A stretch of DNA of 64,000 bases from Gulbenkiania mobilis (lineage in GTDB: Bacteria; Pseudomonadota; Gammaproteobacteria; Burkholderiales; Chromobacteriaceae): NCBI GenBank assembly GCA_004346645.1, contig SMDA01000004.1:1-64000 (forward strand). The letters are read 5' to 3'. Position 1 is the stretch's first letter. Each line of letters begins with the position of its first letter. The notes under the pieces are model-generated. The model saw nothing but the letters and a program-made list of their open reading frames with translations, ran no database searches and was not told where the DNA came from. The position numbers and the translations under genes are program-made. Below, one piece after another: positions 27,896 to 36,254 of this stretch.

Positions 27896-27915
27896 ACGCC
27901 GGCAATTGCCGGCGT
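27896..27915. terminator. Bidirectional terminator (perfect 20-bp palindrome)
   Basis: ACGCCGGCAA is followed directly by TTGCCGGCGT. T-rich tracts follow on both strands (A5 on the left, TTTTC on the right). It separates the cysteine-cluster gene from the convergent oxidoreductase. Confidence 0.85.
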
Positions 27916-27935
27916 CCGGTTTTCTTTCCTTCCCT

Positions 27936-29222
27936 TCAGATACCCAGACGGTCACGCATCCCGTACCACCACGCCCCCATCGTCAGCATCGGCACCCGGA
28001 AGGTACGCCCGCCCGGGAAGTCGTAATGTGGCAGGGCCGCGAAAGCATCGAAGCGGCCGGCCTGGTTGTCGATGGCTTCGGCCATCAGGCGCCCCGCCAG
28101 ATGGGTGTAGGTCACGCCGTGGCCACTGCAGCCTTGTGAGTAGTAAAGGTTGGCGCCGATCCGGCCCGCTTGCGGCAGGCGGGTCAGGGTCAGCGAAAAG
28201 TTGCCTGTCCAGGCAAACTCGATGCGCGCATGCGCCAGCTGCGGAAAGGTCTTGAGCATCTTCGGCCGGATCAGGGATTCGATCTGGCCGGGGTCGCGTG
28301 CCCCGTACACCGTGCCACCCCCATAGAGCAGGCGGTGGTCCGCAGTGAGCCGGTAATAGTCGAGTAGGTAGTTGCAGTCCTCGATGCAGTGGTCGGTGGG
28401 CAGCAGACTGCGCGCCAGCGCCGGATCCAGCCGCTCGGTGGTAATCACCTGAGTGCCGCAGGGCAGCGTCTTTTCCGCCAAGGCCGGAATCAGGCTCCCC
28501 AGATAGGCGTTGCCGGCCATCACGACAAAGCGCGCCTTGACCGAGCCTTCGGCGGTATGCACCACTGCAGGGTCACCCTGCTCCACCCGCACCACCGGCG
28601 AGTGCTCGTGGATGCGTCCGCCACGGCTTTCGAACGCTGCCGCCTCGCCCAGCGCCAGGTTGAGCGGATGGATATGGCCACCCCAGTGGTCCAGAAGCGC
28701 ACCGACATAGCGTTTGCTGTCGACGATGCGCGGCATGCCGGCCGCGTCCACCATCTCCAGCGCAGTGTGTCCGAAGCGCTCCCACAGGGCCTTCTTGTGC
28801 TCCAGTTCGGCCAGTTGCTTGCCCGTCAGTGCGGCAAAGACGTTGCCTTCCTTGAAATCGCAGTCAATCCCATACTGCTGGATGCGCTCGCGGATGATGC
28901 GACTGCCCTCGAAGGCCATGCCGCCGAGTGCCTCGGCTGCGGTCCGGCCGTGGCGGGCTTCGATCACGTCCATATCCCGGCTGTAGCTGTTGACGATCTG
29001 GCCGCCGTTGCGTCCGGAGGCTCCCCAACCCACCATCACTGCTTCCAGGAGGATGACCGAAAAGCCGCGCTCTGCCAGTGACAGCGCCACCGACAGGCCG
29101 GTGAAGCCCCCGCCGACCACGCACACGTCCGCAACATGCGCACCTTTCAGGGGCGGGCGCGGCGGGGAGGGATGACGGGTGGCGGCGTAATATGACGGGG
29201 CATGTTCGGATGGGTAGTGCAT
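27936..29222 (-). CDS. puuB: FAD-dependent gamma-glutamylputrescine oxidoreductase (PuuB-like)
   Basis: PuuB oxidises gamma-glutamylputrescine in putrescine breakdown. The 428 residues align over the whole length with E. coli PuuB (426) as I remember it: the SYYAAT start, the FAD motif VCVVGGGFTGLS near 33-44, GWGASGRNGGQIVNSYSRDMDVIE, GHIHPLNLALGEA, PCGTQVITTERL and ALPHYDFPGGRTFRVP. No other puu genes are adjacent; the succinate-semialdehyde-type dehydrogenase at 34642 could serve the same route. A LysR regulator lies upstream on the same strand. A related amine oxidase is the alternative. Confidence 0.85.
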   Translation of the reverse strand: MHYPSEHAPSYYAATRHPSPPRPPLKGAHVADVCVVGGGFTGLSVALSLAERGFSVILLEAVMVGWGASGRNGGQIVNSYSRDMDVIEARHGRTAAEALGGMAFEGSRIIRERIQQYGIDCDFKEGNVFAALTGKQLAELEHKKALWERFGHTALEMVDAAGMPRIVDSKRYVGALLDHWGGHIHPLNLALGEAAAFESRGGRIHEHSPVVRVEQGDPAVVHTAEGSVKARFVVMAGNAYLGSLIPALAEKTLPCGTQVITTERLDPALARSLLPTDHCIEDCNYLLDYYRLTADHRLLYGGGTVYGARDPGQIESLIRPKMLKTFPQLAHARIEFAWTGNFSLTLTRLPQAGRIGANLYYSQGCSGHGVTYTHLAGRLMAEAIDNQAGRFDAFAALPHYDFPGGRTFRVPMLTMGAWWYGMRDRLGI

Positions 29223-29329
29223 GTTCTCTCTCCTCGGGCCATAGGTGCGGGCAAGGGTCGTTATTCATATGATTATGGACACTTACACTACACACGTTTA
29301 ATTTTTTAGACAACTTTGCCCATGAAAAA

Positions 29330-29346
29330 CCCGGCACGCGGCCGGG
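29330..29346 (-). terminator. Terminator of the LysR gene
   Basis: CCCGGC and GCCGGG pair around a 5-base loop. The minus strand continues as T5. It lies 24 bases beyond the regulator stop and before puuB. Confidence 0.7.
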
Positions 29347-29369
29347 CGGATGTGTCGGGGCAGCCGGGC

Positions 29370-30335
29370 TCAGGCGAGTGCAGGCTGGGCCGCCAGCCGT
29401 TTGGAAGCCAAATCCAGCCCCGGCAGATCGGCCATGATGTCCGGATGATGGGCCAGGCGCTCGGTGATGAAGTCCACGAACACGCGGGTGCGGGGCGCCA
29501 CATGCTCCCGGTGGGGGAAACAGATGTAGATCGAGCGCTCCAACGATACATACTGGGTCAGCACTGCTTCCAGTTCGCCACGGCGAATGTAGGGCATCAC
29601 CTCATGGCCGGGCAGCTGCGCCACGCCCATGCCAAGGCGTGCCAGCTCGCACACCGCCTCCATCTCGTTGAGGGTGTAGGTGCCCTGAACGTCCACCGGT
29701 GTACGCTCGCCGTCCTTGTCGAATTCCCACTTGAACAGCCGGCCTGAGGTGGGAAACTGAAAGTTGATGCAGTCGTGGGCGGTCAGATCCTCCGGCACGG
29801 TCGGCCGCCCATGCCGGTCCCAGTACTCGGGCGAAGCCACCACATACAGCGGGATCTGGGCCAGATGGCGCGCCACCATGCGACTGTCGGGCATCATACC
29901 CACACGGATGCCTACGTCGTAGCCATCCTCGATCAGGTCGCTGAAGTGATCGTCCAGGCCGAAGAAGATGCGCACCTTGGGGTAGAGCGAGCAGAACTCA
30001 TCCATCAGCGGCAGGATGAAACGTCGGCCGAAGGAGTTGGGCATGCTCACCCGCAGGTGGCCTGCCGGCTCGTCACGGCTGGCCTTGAGCTGGCTGATGG
30101 CGGTGTCCAGGTTGTTGACCGGCCCCCGGCACTGGGCATAAAAGCGCCGGCCGTCCTCGGTCAGCGTCAGCTGGCGCGTGGTGCGGTTGAAGAGGCGCAC
30201 TTCCAGTTCCTGCTCCAGACGGGCAATGCTCTGGCTGATTGCGGCGGGCGACACCCCCAGCTTCCGGGCAGCATCGGAAAAGCTGCCGTTCTCGGCCGTG
30301 GTGAGGAACACCATCAAGGCTTTCAAAGTATCCAT
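29370..30335 (-). CDS. LysR-family transcriptional regulator
   Basis: The 321 residues have the LysR winged helix at 1-60 (FLTTAENGSFSDAARKLGVSPAAISQSIARLE) and a substrate domain from about 90 (GHLRVSMPNSFGRRFILPLM). The effector is unknown. It is upstream of puuB on the same strand, separated by a terminator and 147 bases, and may control puuB or the divergent nitronate monooxygenase. CrgA/AaeR-type regulators are the nearest recognisable relatives. Confidence 0.92.
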   Translation of the reverse strand: MDTLKALMVFLTTAENGSFSDAARKLGVSPAAISQSIARLEQELEVRLFNRTTRQLTLTEDGRRFYAQCRGPVNNLDTAISQLKASRDEPAGHLRVSMPNSFGRRFILPLMDEFCSLYPKVRIFFGLDDHFSDLIEDGYDVGIRVGMMPDSRMVARHLAQIPLYVVASPEYWDRHGRPTVPEDLTAHDCINFQFPTSGRLFKWEFDKDGERTPVDVQGTYTLNEMEAVCELARLGMGVAQLPGHEVMPYIRRGELEAVLTQYVSLERSIYICFPHREHVAPRTRVFVDFITERLAHHPDIMADLPGLDLASKRLAAQPALA

Positions 30336-30640
30336 ACAGAGTCGAGCGGATGGCCCTTGGGCCGGAGCCAGAGGGCACTGATATTAGAAAGAAAAACTTA
30401 AAAAAGGGTACAGCATTATCTTAAAGCGCGGTAGCCGAATCTGGTACAGGTTTAATCTATGTCATATGCCAATGGCGTTTAGCCATGCATTTTTGCCACA
30501 GCAGCTGTAGAAATGCTGAGTCCGCCTAGAAGAGCCGCCTCTTTAAAGCACAGGCGAATTTGCCCGTTGTTGACTCAGGTCAACAACGTTTCGGTTCAGG
30601 GTGCCGAAAATAGGTGTTTTACTCGAAGACCCCCACCTGT
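30336..30640. other. Intergenic region between LysR and nitronate monooxygenase
   Basis: This stretch of about 305 bases carries the start regions of two divergent genes. It is less GC-rich than its surroundings. GGTACAG occurs twice (about 30407 and 30457). The only clear structure is the palindrome at 30566-30587. No small gene or RNA was recognised. Confidence 0.5.
30566..30587. promoter_or_regulatory. Palindromic FNR/CRP-family-like operator
   Basis: GTTGTTGAC-TCAG-GTCAACAAC is a perfect inverted repeat with 9-bp arms and a 4-base centre. The core TTGAC-N4-GTCAA differs from the FNR box TTGAT-N4-ATCAA by one symmetric base. It ends 53 bases before the nitronate monooxygenase start. Confidence 0.5.
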
Positions 30641-31813
30641 ATGACCACCCTATCCCAGTTTTCCCCGCTGACCATCCGCGGCCGCACTCTCCTGCCTATC
30701 GTGCAGGGCGGCATGGGGGTCGGCATCTCTGCCAAGCGCCTTGCCGGCGCCGTGGCTGCCACCGGAGCCGTCGGCACAGTGGCCAGCGTCGACCTGCGTC
30801 ATCTGCACGAAGACCTGATGGCCGAGTCCGAACATGCTCGCGGTCAGGACGACCTGAACCGCCTCAACCTGATCGCCCTGGACCGCGAGGTGAAGGGCGC
30901 GCTGGAAAATGCCCACGGCAACGGCTTGGTCGCCGTCAATGTGATGAAAGCGGTGGATTCTCATGCTGCGCTGGTGCGCCAAGCCTGCGAATCGGGCGCT
31001 CACGCCGTCGTCATGGGCGCGGGCCTGCCGCTGGACCTGCCCGAGATGACGGCCGACCACCCCGGCGTGGCGCTGATTCCTATCCTGTCCGAGTCGCGCG
31101 GCATCAGCATCGTGCTCAAGCGCTGGATGAAGAAGAACCGCCTGCCGGACGCCATCGTGATCGAACATCCGAATCACGCCGGTGGCCATCTGGGCGCTGC
31201 CCGTATCGAAGACCTGGGTGACAGCAAGTTCGATTTCCGGCGGGTACTGGAGGAAACCTTCGATGTGTTCAAATCGCTGGGGCTGGAACGGGAAAAGATC
31301 CCGCTCATCGTCGCCGGTGGCGTGAATACCTTCGAGAAGGTGAAGACCTACCTTACCGAGTTCGGTGCTTCGGCCGTGCAGATCGGCACCGCCTTCGCTG
31401 TCACCCGTGAGGGCGACGCGCACGAGAACTTCAAGCGTACCTTGGCCGAAGCCCGTCCGGAGGACATCGTCGAGTTCATGAGCGTAGCCGGTCTGCCCGC
31501 TCGCGGCGTACTGACGCCGTTTCTGAAAAGCTACCTCAAGCGCGAGTCCAAGCTGCAAGCCAATGCCAAGGCCGATCCGGCACGCTGCACGCAGGGGCTG
31601 AACTGCCTGTCGGTATGCGGACTGCGCGATGGCCTGGCCAAGGTAGGCCAGTTCTGCATCGACCTCAAGCTGTCGGCGGCCTTCCGGGGCGAGACGAGCA
31701 AGGGCCTGTTCTTCCGCGGTGCGGATCCCCTGCCCTTCGGCCCGGCGATGCGCAGCGTGCGGGAGACCATCCACTACTTCATGACGGGCGAGAAACCGCT
31801 GGACCTGGCCTGA
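30641..31813 (+). CDS. Nitronate monooxygenase (2-nitropropane dioxygenase family)
   Basis: These FMN enzymes oxidise alkyl nitronates such as propionate-3-nitronate; some close relatives are enoyl reductases. From 30641 it has 390 residues. The N-terminus LPIVQGGMGVGISAKRLAGAV, IEHPNHAGGHLG (catalytic-site region), IVAGGVNTFEKV and ASAVQIGTAF are family motifs. An upstream in-frame start nine codons earlier lacks support. It is a single-gene unit with a terminator at 31838-31859. Confidence 0.87.
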   Translation: MTTLSQFSPLTIRGRTLLPIVQGGMGVGISAKRLAGAVAATGAVGTVASVDLRHLHEDLMAESEHARGQDDLNRLNLIALDREVKGALENAHGNGLVAVNVMKAVDSHAALVRQACESGAHAVVMGAGLPLDLPEMTADHPGVALIPILSESRGISIVLKRWMKKNRLPDAIVIEHPNHAGGHLGAARIEDLGDSKFDFRRVLEETFDVFKSLGLEREKIPLIVAGGVNTFEKVKTYLTEFGASAVQIGTAFAVTREGDAHENFKRTLAEARPEDIVEFMSVAGLPARGVLTPFLKSYLKRESKLQANAKADPARCTQGLNCLSVCGLRDGLAKVGQFCIDLKLSAAFRGETSKGLFFRGADPLPFGPAMRSVRETIHYFMTGEKPLDLA

Positions 31814-31837
31814 GGCCACACCCGCCCGCGCCCTACA

Positions 31838-31859
31838 CCCCGCCGCTGGCGGGGTTTTT
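31838..31859 (+). terminator. Terminator of the nitronate monooxygenase
   Basis: CCCCGCC, loop GCT, GGCGGGG, then TTTTT: a classic intrinsic terminator. Confidence 0.9.
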
Positions 31860-31879
31860 CTTGTCCGGCACGGCACCGC

Positions 31880-31893
31880 CTGATTTGCATCAA
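31880..31893 (+). promoter_or_regulatory. FNR-like box upstream of nrdD
   Basis: CTGAT-TTGC-ATCAA matches TTGAT-N4-ATCAA at 9 of 10 positions. It lies about 80 bases upstream of the nrdD start, as expected for an anaerobically induced gene. Confidence 0.6.
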
Positions 31894-31925
31894 GCTTTCC
31901 TGTGCTGACTCACCCGGCTCAACAG

Positions 31926-31941
31926 ACACCATATATAGTGC
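31926..31941 (+). promoter_or_regulatory. NrdR box 1
   Basis: ACACCATATATAGTGC fits the 16-bp NrdR box pattern (ACAC-N2-TAT-N5-GTGT type). A second, left-half match starts exactly 31 bases later (31957), the usual spacing of paired boxes. The internal TATATA could be the -10. Confidence 0.65.
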
Positions 31942-31956
31942 CAGAAAAACAAACAG

Positions 31957-31972
31957 GCACCATATCATGGAA
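31957..31972 (+). promoter_or_regulatory. NrdR box 2 (right half degenerate, overlaps start codon)
   Basis: GCACCATATCATGGAA repeats CACCATAT of box 1 at a 31-base interval. The right half is poor and contains the nrdD ATG, so NrdR binding would also cover the start codon. Confidence 0.45.
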
Positions 31973-33694
31973 GAAAAACCGTATAGCCGCCCCGTCGCGG
32001 CAGTCGATGCCGTCAGCACGCTAGAGGAATACCTGAGCCGGGAAGACTGGCGGGTGCGGGCCAATGCCAACCAGGGCTATAGCTTGGGCGGCCTGATCCT
32101 CAATGCTGCAGGCAAACTGACGGCCGAGTATTGGCTGACCCGGGTCTTCCCGGCCGAAGCCGCGATTGCGCATCGTCAGGGAGACCTGCACATCCACGAT
32201 CTGGACATGCTTTCCGGTTATTGCGCCGGCTGGTCGCTGCGCACGCTGCTGCAGACAGGGTTCAACGGCATTCCCGGGCAGGTGGAGTCCGCAGCCCCCC
32301 GGCATCTCTCCAGCGCCTGCGGACAGATCGTCAACTTCCTCGGCACGCTGCAGAACGAATGGGCGGGGGCCCAAGCCTTTTCCAGCTTCGACACCTATCT
32401 GGCACCGTTCGTGAAGAAGGACGGTCTTGCGTATGCCCAGGTGAAGCAGTGCGTTCAGGAACTGATCCATAACCTCAACGTCCCCAGCCGATGGGGCACG
32501 CAAACGCCCTTCACCAACCTGACGTTCGACTGGGTGTGCCCGCCGGATGTAGCCACGCAGATTCCGGTGATCGGCGGCGAGGAAATGCCCTTCACCTATG
32601 GCGACTGCGCTGCGGAGATGGCGCTGATCAACCGCGCCTACATCGAGGTGATGCTGGAAGGCGATGCCCGGGGTCGCGCCTTTACCTTCCCCATCCCCAC
32701 TTACAACATCACGCGCGACTTCGACTGGCACGGCGAGAACACCGATCTGCTGTTCGAGATGACGGCCCGCTACGGGCTGCCGTACTTCCAGAACTTCGTG
32801 AACTCTGATCTCGAACCCCACATGGTGCGCAGCATGTGCTGCCGCCTGCAGCTGGACCTGCGCGAACTCGTCAAGCGGGGCAACGGACTCTTCGGCAGTG
32901 CCGAGCAGACCGGCTCGGTGGGGGTGGTCACGCTCAACTGCGCGCGACTGGGGCACCGCTTTGCCGGCGACGAAGCGGGTTTGCTGGCCGAAACCGACCG
33001 CCTGCTGGCCCTGGGCCGGGACATTCTGGAAAAACGCCGCACCGAAGTGCAGAAACACATCGACGGCGGACTCTACCCCTACACCCGGCACTTCCTTGGC
33101 AGTCTACGCAACCACTTCTCCACCCTGGGCGTGAACGGCATCAACGAGATGCTGCGCAACTTCAGCGCAGACCGGTGGGACATCACCCATGCCCAGGGCC
33201 ATACGTTTGCCTGCCGGTACCTAGACCACATCCGTGCGCGACTGGTGGCCTTTCAGGAGGAAACCGGCCACCTGTACAACCTGGAAGCCACACCGGCCGA
33301 AGGCACAACCTACCGCTTTGCCCGCGAAGACCGTAAGCGTTATCCCGGCATCCTGCAGGCAGGCAGTGCGGAGCAGCCTTACTACACCAACTCCAGCCAG
33401 CTGCCCGTGGGCTTCACCGACGACCCCTTCGAAGCCTTGGCACGGCAGGAGACCCTGCAGCGCAAGTACACCGGTGGCACGGTGCTGCACCTGTACATGT
33501 CCGAGGCGGTCTCGAGCGCCGAAGCCTGCCGCCGGCTGGTGCGCCGTGCCTTGGAACGCTTCCGTCTGCCCTACATCACCGTTACCCCCACCTTCTCGGT
33601 CTGCCCGGTGCATGGCTACCTGAGCGGGCGCCATGACTTCTGCCCCAAATGCGATGCCCTGCTGATCGAGAAAAAACGCCAGGCCGCGGCCTGA
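31967..33694 (+). CDS. nrdD: Anaerobic ribonucleoside-triphosphate reductase, catalytic part (lacks glycyl-radical segment)
   Basis: Class III reductases make deoxyribonucleotides anaerobically using a glycyl radical. The 575 residues have no ATP cone. They include the substrate-barrel motifs DLHIHDLDMLSGYCAGWSLR near residues 65-84, SMCCRLQLD, QTGSVGVVTLNCARLG and TPTFSVCPVHGYLSG, with zinc-site cysteines C546, C559 and C562. The protein stops soon after CPKC, just before where family members carry the RV-x-GY radical loop; that loop is encoded by the next gene. Regulation by FNR and NrdR is suggested by upstream sites. The start at 31967 lies inside NrdR box 2. Confidence 0.93.
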   Translation: MEEKPYSRPVAAVDAVSTLEEYLSREDWRVRANANQGYSLGGLILNAAGKLTAEYWLTRVFPAEAAIAHRQGDLHIHDLDMLSGYCAGWSLRTLLQTGFNGIPGQVESAAPRHLSSACGQIVNFLGTLQNEWAGAQAFSSFDTYLAPFVKKDGLAYAQVKQCVQELIHNLNVPSRWGTQTPFTNLTFDWVCPPDVATQIPVIGGEEMPFTYGDCAAEMALINRAYIEVMLEGDARGRAFTFPIPTYNITRDFDWHGENTDLLFEMTARYGLPYFQNFVNSDLEPHMVRSMCCRLQLDLRELVKRGNGLFGSAEQTGSVGVVTLNCARLGHRFAGDEAGLLAETDRLLALGRDILEKRRTEVQKHIDGGLYPYTRHFLGSLRNHFSTLGVNGINEMLRNFSADRWDITHAQGHTFACRYLDHIRARLVAFQEETGHLYNLEATPAEGTTYRFAREDRKRYPGILQAGSAEQPYYTNSSQLPVGFTDDPFEALARQETLQRKYTGGTVLHLYMSEAVSSAEACRRLVRRALERFRLPYITVTPTFSVCPVHGYLSGRHDFCPKCDALLIEKKRQAAA

Positions 33695-33724
33695 ATCCCA
33701 ACCTCTTCACTCAGGAGAACCGTC

Positions 33725-33904
33725 ATGTCCGTCCCACCGTCCCATCCGTCTACCTCCAGCCCGACGCTGGCCGACCACGAGCGCACACGCTGCGAAGTCT
33801 GGACCCGGGTGATGGGCTACCACCGCCCGGTAGCGTCATTCAATACTGGCAAACAGGGGGAGTTTGCCGAGCGTACCTGGTTCGATGAACGCTGCACCGG
33901 CTGA
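33725..33904 (+). CDS. Separate glycyl-radical subunit of the class III ribonucleotide reductase
   Basis: This 59-residue gene encodes the NrdD C-terminal radical peptide as its own protein: ERTRCEVWTRVMGYHRPVAS at residues 19-38, then FNTGKQGEFAER, with the radical glycine at G31. AGGAG lies 8 bases before the ATG. The gene is in the same frame as nrdD but separated from it by a TGA and 30 bases of non-homologous sequence. It overlaps nrdG by 20 bases. It resembles, in concept, the YfiD/GrcA spare domain of pyruvate formate-lyase. It should be activated by NrdG and dock on NrdD. Confidence 0.85.
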   Translation: MSVPPSHPSTSSPTLADHERTRCEVWTRVMGYHRPVASFNTGKQGEFAERTWFDERCTG

Positions 33905-34592
33905 ACAGGCCCGCATTGGCGGTTTCGTGCCCTTCTCCGCCTGCGACTGGCCTGGACAACTGGTCGCGACGGTATTTCTGGCCGGCTGCCCCTGGCGTTG
34001 CGGCTATTGTCACAACCCGCATCTGCTGGAACGCCGGTCGGGCCGCCCCCTGTGGCCCGAGGTCGCCCGCCACTTGGCCAGCCGGCAGGGTCTGCTCGAC
34101 GGCGTGGTGTTTTCAGGCGGAGAGCCGCTAACCGAGCCAGCGCTGGGCAGCCTGCTGGAGGCTGCACGTACCCTGGGGCTGGCAACCGGGCTGCACACCG
34201 GCGGCGCCCTACCCGACCGGCTGAGGACGCATCTGGCCCAGGTCGACTGGGCCGGCTTCGACTTCAAGACCGCGTGGGACGCCTACGGCGGCCTGACCGG
34301 GCAGGGCACCAGCGGGCAAAACGCTCGTCGCGCGCTGGAGCTGCTGCTGGCCCACGGCACGCCGCTGGAGGTACGCACCACCCTGCATCCACGCTGGCAT
34401 GATGGGCCCACGCTGGAGCGCATGGCCCGCCAGCTGGCTGCGCTTGGCATCCGCCAGTGGACCTGTCAGCTGGCACGCAGTCAGCCGGCGACGCTGCACC
34501 CCCTCTCGCCCCCCCCGGCGGGCTGGCCTGATGCGGCGCTACTTGAAGGGCTGCGCGCGCATGTGCCCGGCTTGGTGCTTCGGCCAAGCTGA
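33885..34592 (+). CDS. nrdG: Anaerobic ribonucleotide reductase activating protein (radical SAM)
   Basis: NrdG generates the glycyl radical from S-adenosylmethionine. From the ATG at 33885 it has 235 residues, with the radical-SAM motif AGCPWRCGYCHNPHL (CX3CX2C) near residues 33-47 and the SAM-binding GGEPLTEP. The start overlaps the radical-subunit gene by 20 bases, so coupling is likely; an upstream TTG has its ribosome site too close. The layout nrdD, radical subunit, nrdG forms one operon. Confidence 0.93.
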   Translation: MNAAPAEQARIGGFVPFSACDWPGQLVATVFLAGCPWRCGYCHNPHLLERRSGRPLWPEVARHLASRQGLLDGVVFSGGEPLTEPALGSLLEAARTLGLATGLHTGGALPDRLRTHLAQVDWAGFDFKTAWDAYGGLTGQGTSGQNARRALELLLAHGTPLEVRTTLHPRWHDGPTLERMARQLAALGIRQWTCQLARSQPATLHPLSPPPAGWPDAALLEGLRAHVPGLVLRPS

Positions 34593-34641
34593 CCTGGCAG
34601 GCGCTGCCGACCTGCGCCAGTTTTTGCTAGAGTGTCGGCCT

Positions 34642-35997
34642 ATGACAGCTTTTACCAGTTGCAACCCTGCCACCGGCGAGGTGGTGTTCACCCGCCCCGT
34701 CTGGCCAGCCGGCCGGCTCTCCGAAACCGCAGCGCGTCTTCGCGAAGCCCAGAAAGCCTGGGCGCGCCAGAGCGTGGCCGAGCGTGCCACCCGAATGATG
34801 GGGCTGGCCGACGTGCTGACCGCCGATCGCGAAGCACTGGCTGCCTGCGTTACGCTGGAGGTGGGCAAACTCACCGGTGAGTGCTTGGCCGAAATCGACA
34901 AATCGGTGCAGCTGATCCGCTATTACGCTGATCTGGCGCCCCAGCTCCTGGCGCCGGTGGACATTCCAACCCAGGCCAGCAAGAGCGGCGTGGCGTTCGA
35001 GGCCCTCGGGACGGTACTGGCGGTGATGCCGTGGAATTACCCGGTCTGGCAGGTACTGCGCTTCGCAGTGCCCGCGCTGATGGCCGGCAATGCCTGCCTG
35101 GTAAAGCCGGCCCCGTCGGTGCCCCAGAGCAGTGCCCGTCTTCTGGAAAGTGTGCGCAAGGCCGGACTGGACGTGCTCGAAATGGCATGGATCGCTCACG
35201 AGGAAGTGGAGGACGCCATTCGACTGAGCGATGCGGTGGCCTTCACCGGCTCCACCTCCACCGGGCGCGTCATCGCCTCGCTGGCGGGCCGGCACATCAA
35301 GAAAACCGTGCTCGAACTCGGAGGCAGCAATCCCTTCATCGTGCTGGCCGATGCCGACGTGGAAGCGGCTGCCCGGGATGCCTGTCACTCACGCTTTCGC
35401 GATGCCGGGCAGAGCTGCAATGCGGCCAAACGCATGATCGTGGTGCCCGAGGTGGCCGAAGCCTTCATCGAGGCGTTCCTGGCAGAAGCCCGACGGCTGG
35501 TGCCAGGGGACCCGCGCGATGCCGCCACCACACTGGCCCCGCTCACCCGCGCCGACCTGCGCGAGCACCTGCATGCCCAGGTGCTGGATGCTACGGCCCA
35601 CGGCGCCCGGCTGCTGCTGGGCGGGCAGATGCCGACTTCGTCCGGGTTCTTCTATCCGGCCACCGTACTGGACGCTGTCACGCCGGCTTGTCGCGTCTAC
35701 CACGAGGAAGTCTTCGGCCCAGTGGCGGCCATCCTGCGCGCGCGCGACGAGGACGATGCGCTGCGCCTGGCCAACGATACCCCCTTCGGACTGGGGGCCT
35801 CGCTCTACAGCGCCGACACCGAGCGCGCCTGGGACCTGGCCGCACGGCTGGAAGCCGGCAGCGTCTTCATCAATCGTCACACCAGCTCCGACCTGCGTCT
35901 GCCCTTTGGGGGAGTGAAGGCTTCCGGCTACGGCAGGGAGCTGTCTGAGTTCGGTCTGTACGAGTTCGTTAACGTCAAAACCTACTGGCAAAAGTGA
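34642..35997 (+). CDS. NAD(P)-dependent aldehyde dehydrogenase (succinate-semialdehyde type, Sad-like)
   Basis: The 451 residues resemble E. coli Sad/YneI: NPATGEVV at the N-terminus, VMPWNYPVWQ, FTGSTSTGRVI, catalytic Glu in LELGGSNPF, catalytic Cys in GQSCNAAKR, and EVFGPVAAI. Oxidation of succinate semialdehyde to succinate is the likely reaction, e.g. from putrescine or GABA, but other semialdehydes are possible. It starts 49 bases after nrdG and is followed closely by a transporter pair, which suggests one catabolic unit. Confidence 0.85.
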   Translation: MTAFTSCNPATGEVVFTRPVWPAGRLSETAARLREAQKAWARQSVAERATRMMGLADVLTADREALAACVTLEVGKLTGECLAEIDKSVQLIRYYADLAPQLLAPVDIPTQASKSGVAFEALGTVLAVMPWNYPVWQVLRFAVPALMAGNACLVKPAPSVPQSSARLLESVRKAGLDVLEMAWIAHEEVEDAIRLSDAVAFTGSTSTGRVIASLAGRHIKKTVLELGGSNPFIVLADADVEAAARDACHSRFRDAGQSCNAAKRMIVVPEVAEAFIEAFLAEARRLVPGDPRDAATTLAPLTRADLREHLHAQVLDATAHGARLLLGGQMPTSSGFFYPATVLDAVTPACRVYHEEVFGPVAAILRARDEDDALRLANDTPFGLGASLYSADTERAWDLAARLEAGSVFINRHTSSDLRLPFGGVKASGYGRELSEFGLYEFVNVKTYWQK

Positions 35998-36038
35998 GCC
36001 CAGCCGCCACGCGGCGGGCGCTCTGCCCGGAATGCCCA

Positions 36039-36254
36039 ATGTCCTACCGTCTGCTTCTTGTGATGCTGCTGCTGGTTCCGGTGGCGCTCTATTACGGTGT
36101 GGTGGCCTTTGCCCCCGCTCTGCTGGCCGGCACCGTCGGCCCTTGGCCCCGTTCGCTGTGCGTGGGGCTGGGCCTGTTTGTCTGGTGTGTGGCCGTCACC
36201 TTCGCCTACTGCCTGAAGGCTCCGGCTGACGCGCCGGCAGGAGAGCGTGCATGA
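36039..36254 (+). CDS. DUF485-like small membrane protein
   Basis: The 71-residue protein has two transmembrane helices (LLLVMLLLVPVALYYGVVAFAP and the segment near residues 37-55). DUF485 proteins (YjcH) typically sit directly before ActP-type symporters, as here, with an ATGA overlap at 36251-36254. The start is uncertain: a GTG at 35994 overlapping the aldehyde dehydrogenase stop would give 86 residues. The role is unknown. Confidence 0.7.
   Translation: MSYRLLLVMLLLVPVALYYGVVAFAPALLAGTVGPWPRSLCVGLGLFVWCVAVTFAYCLKAPADAPAGERA

Noticed and set aside
33692-33724. In-frame TGA between nrdD and the radical gene as a recoding or read-through site
   Set aside because: A well-placed AGGAG and ATG follow, the intervening residues are not NrdD-like, and no SECIS-type hairpin was seen. 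Two genes are the simpler reading.
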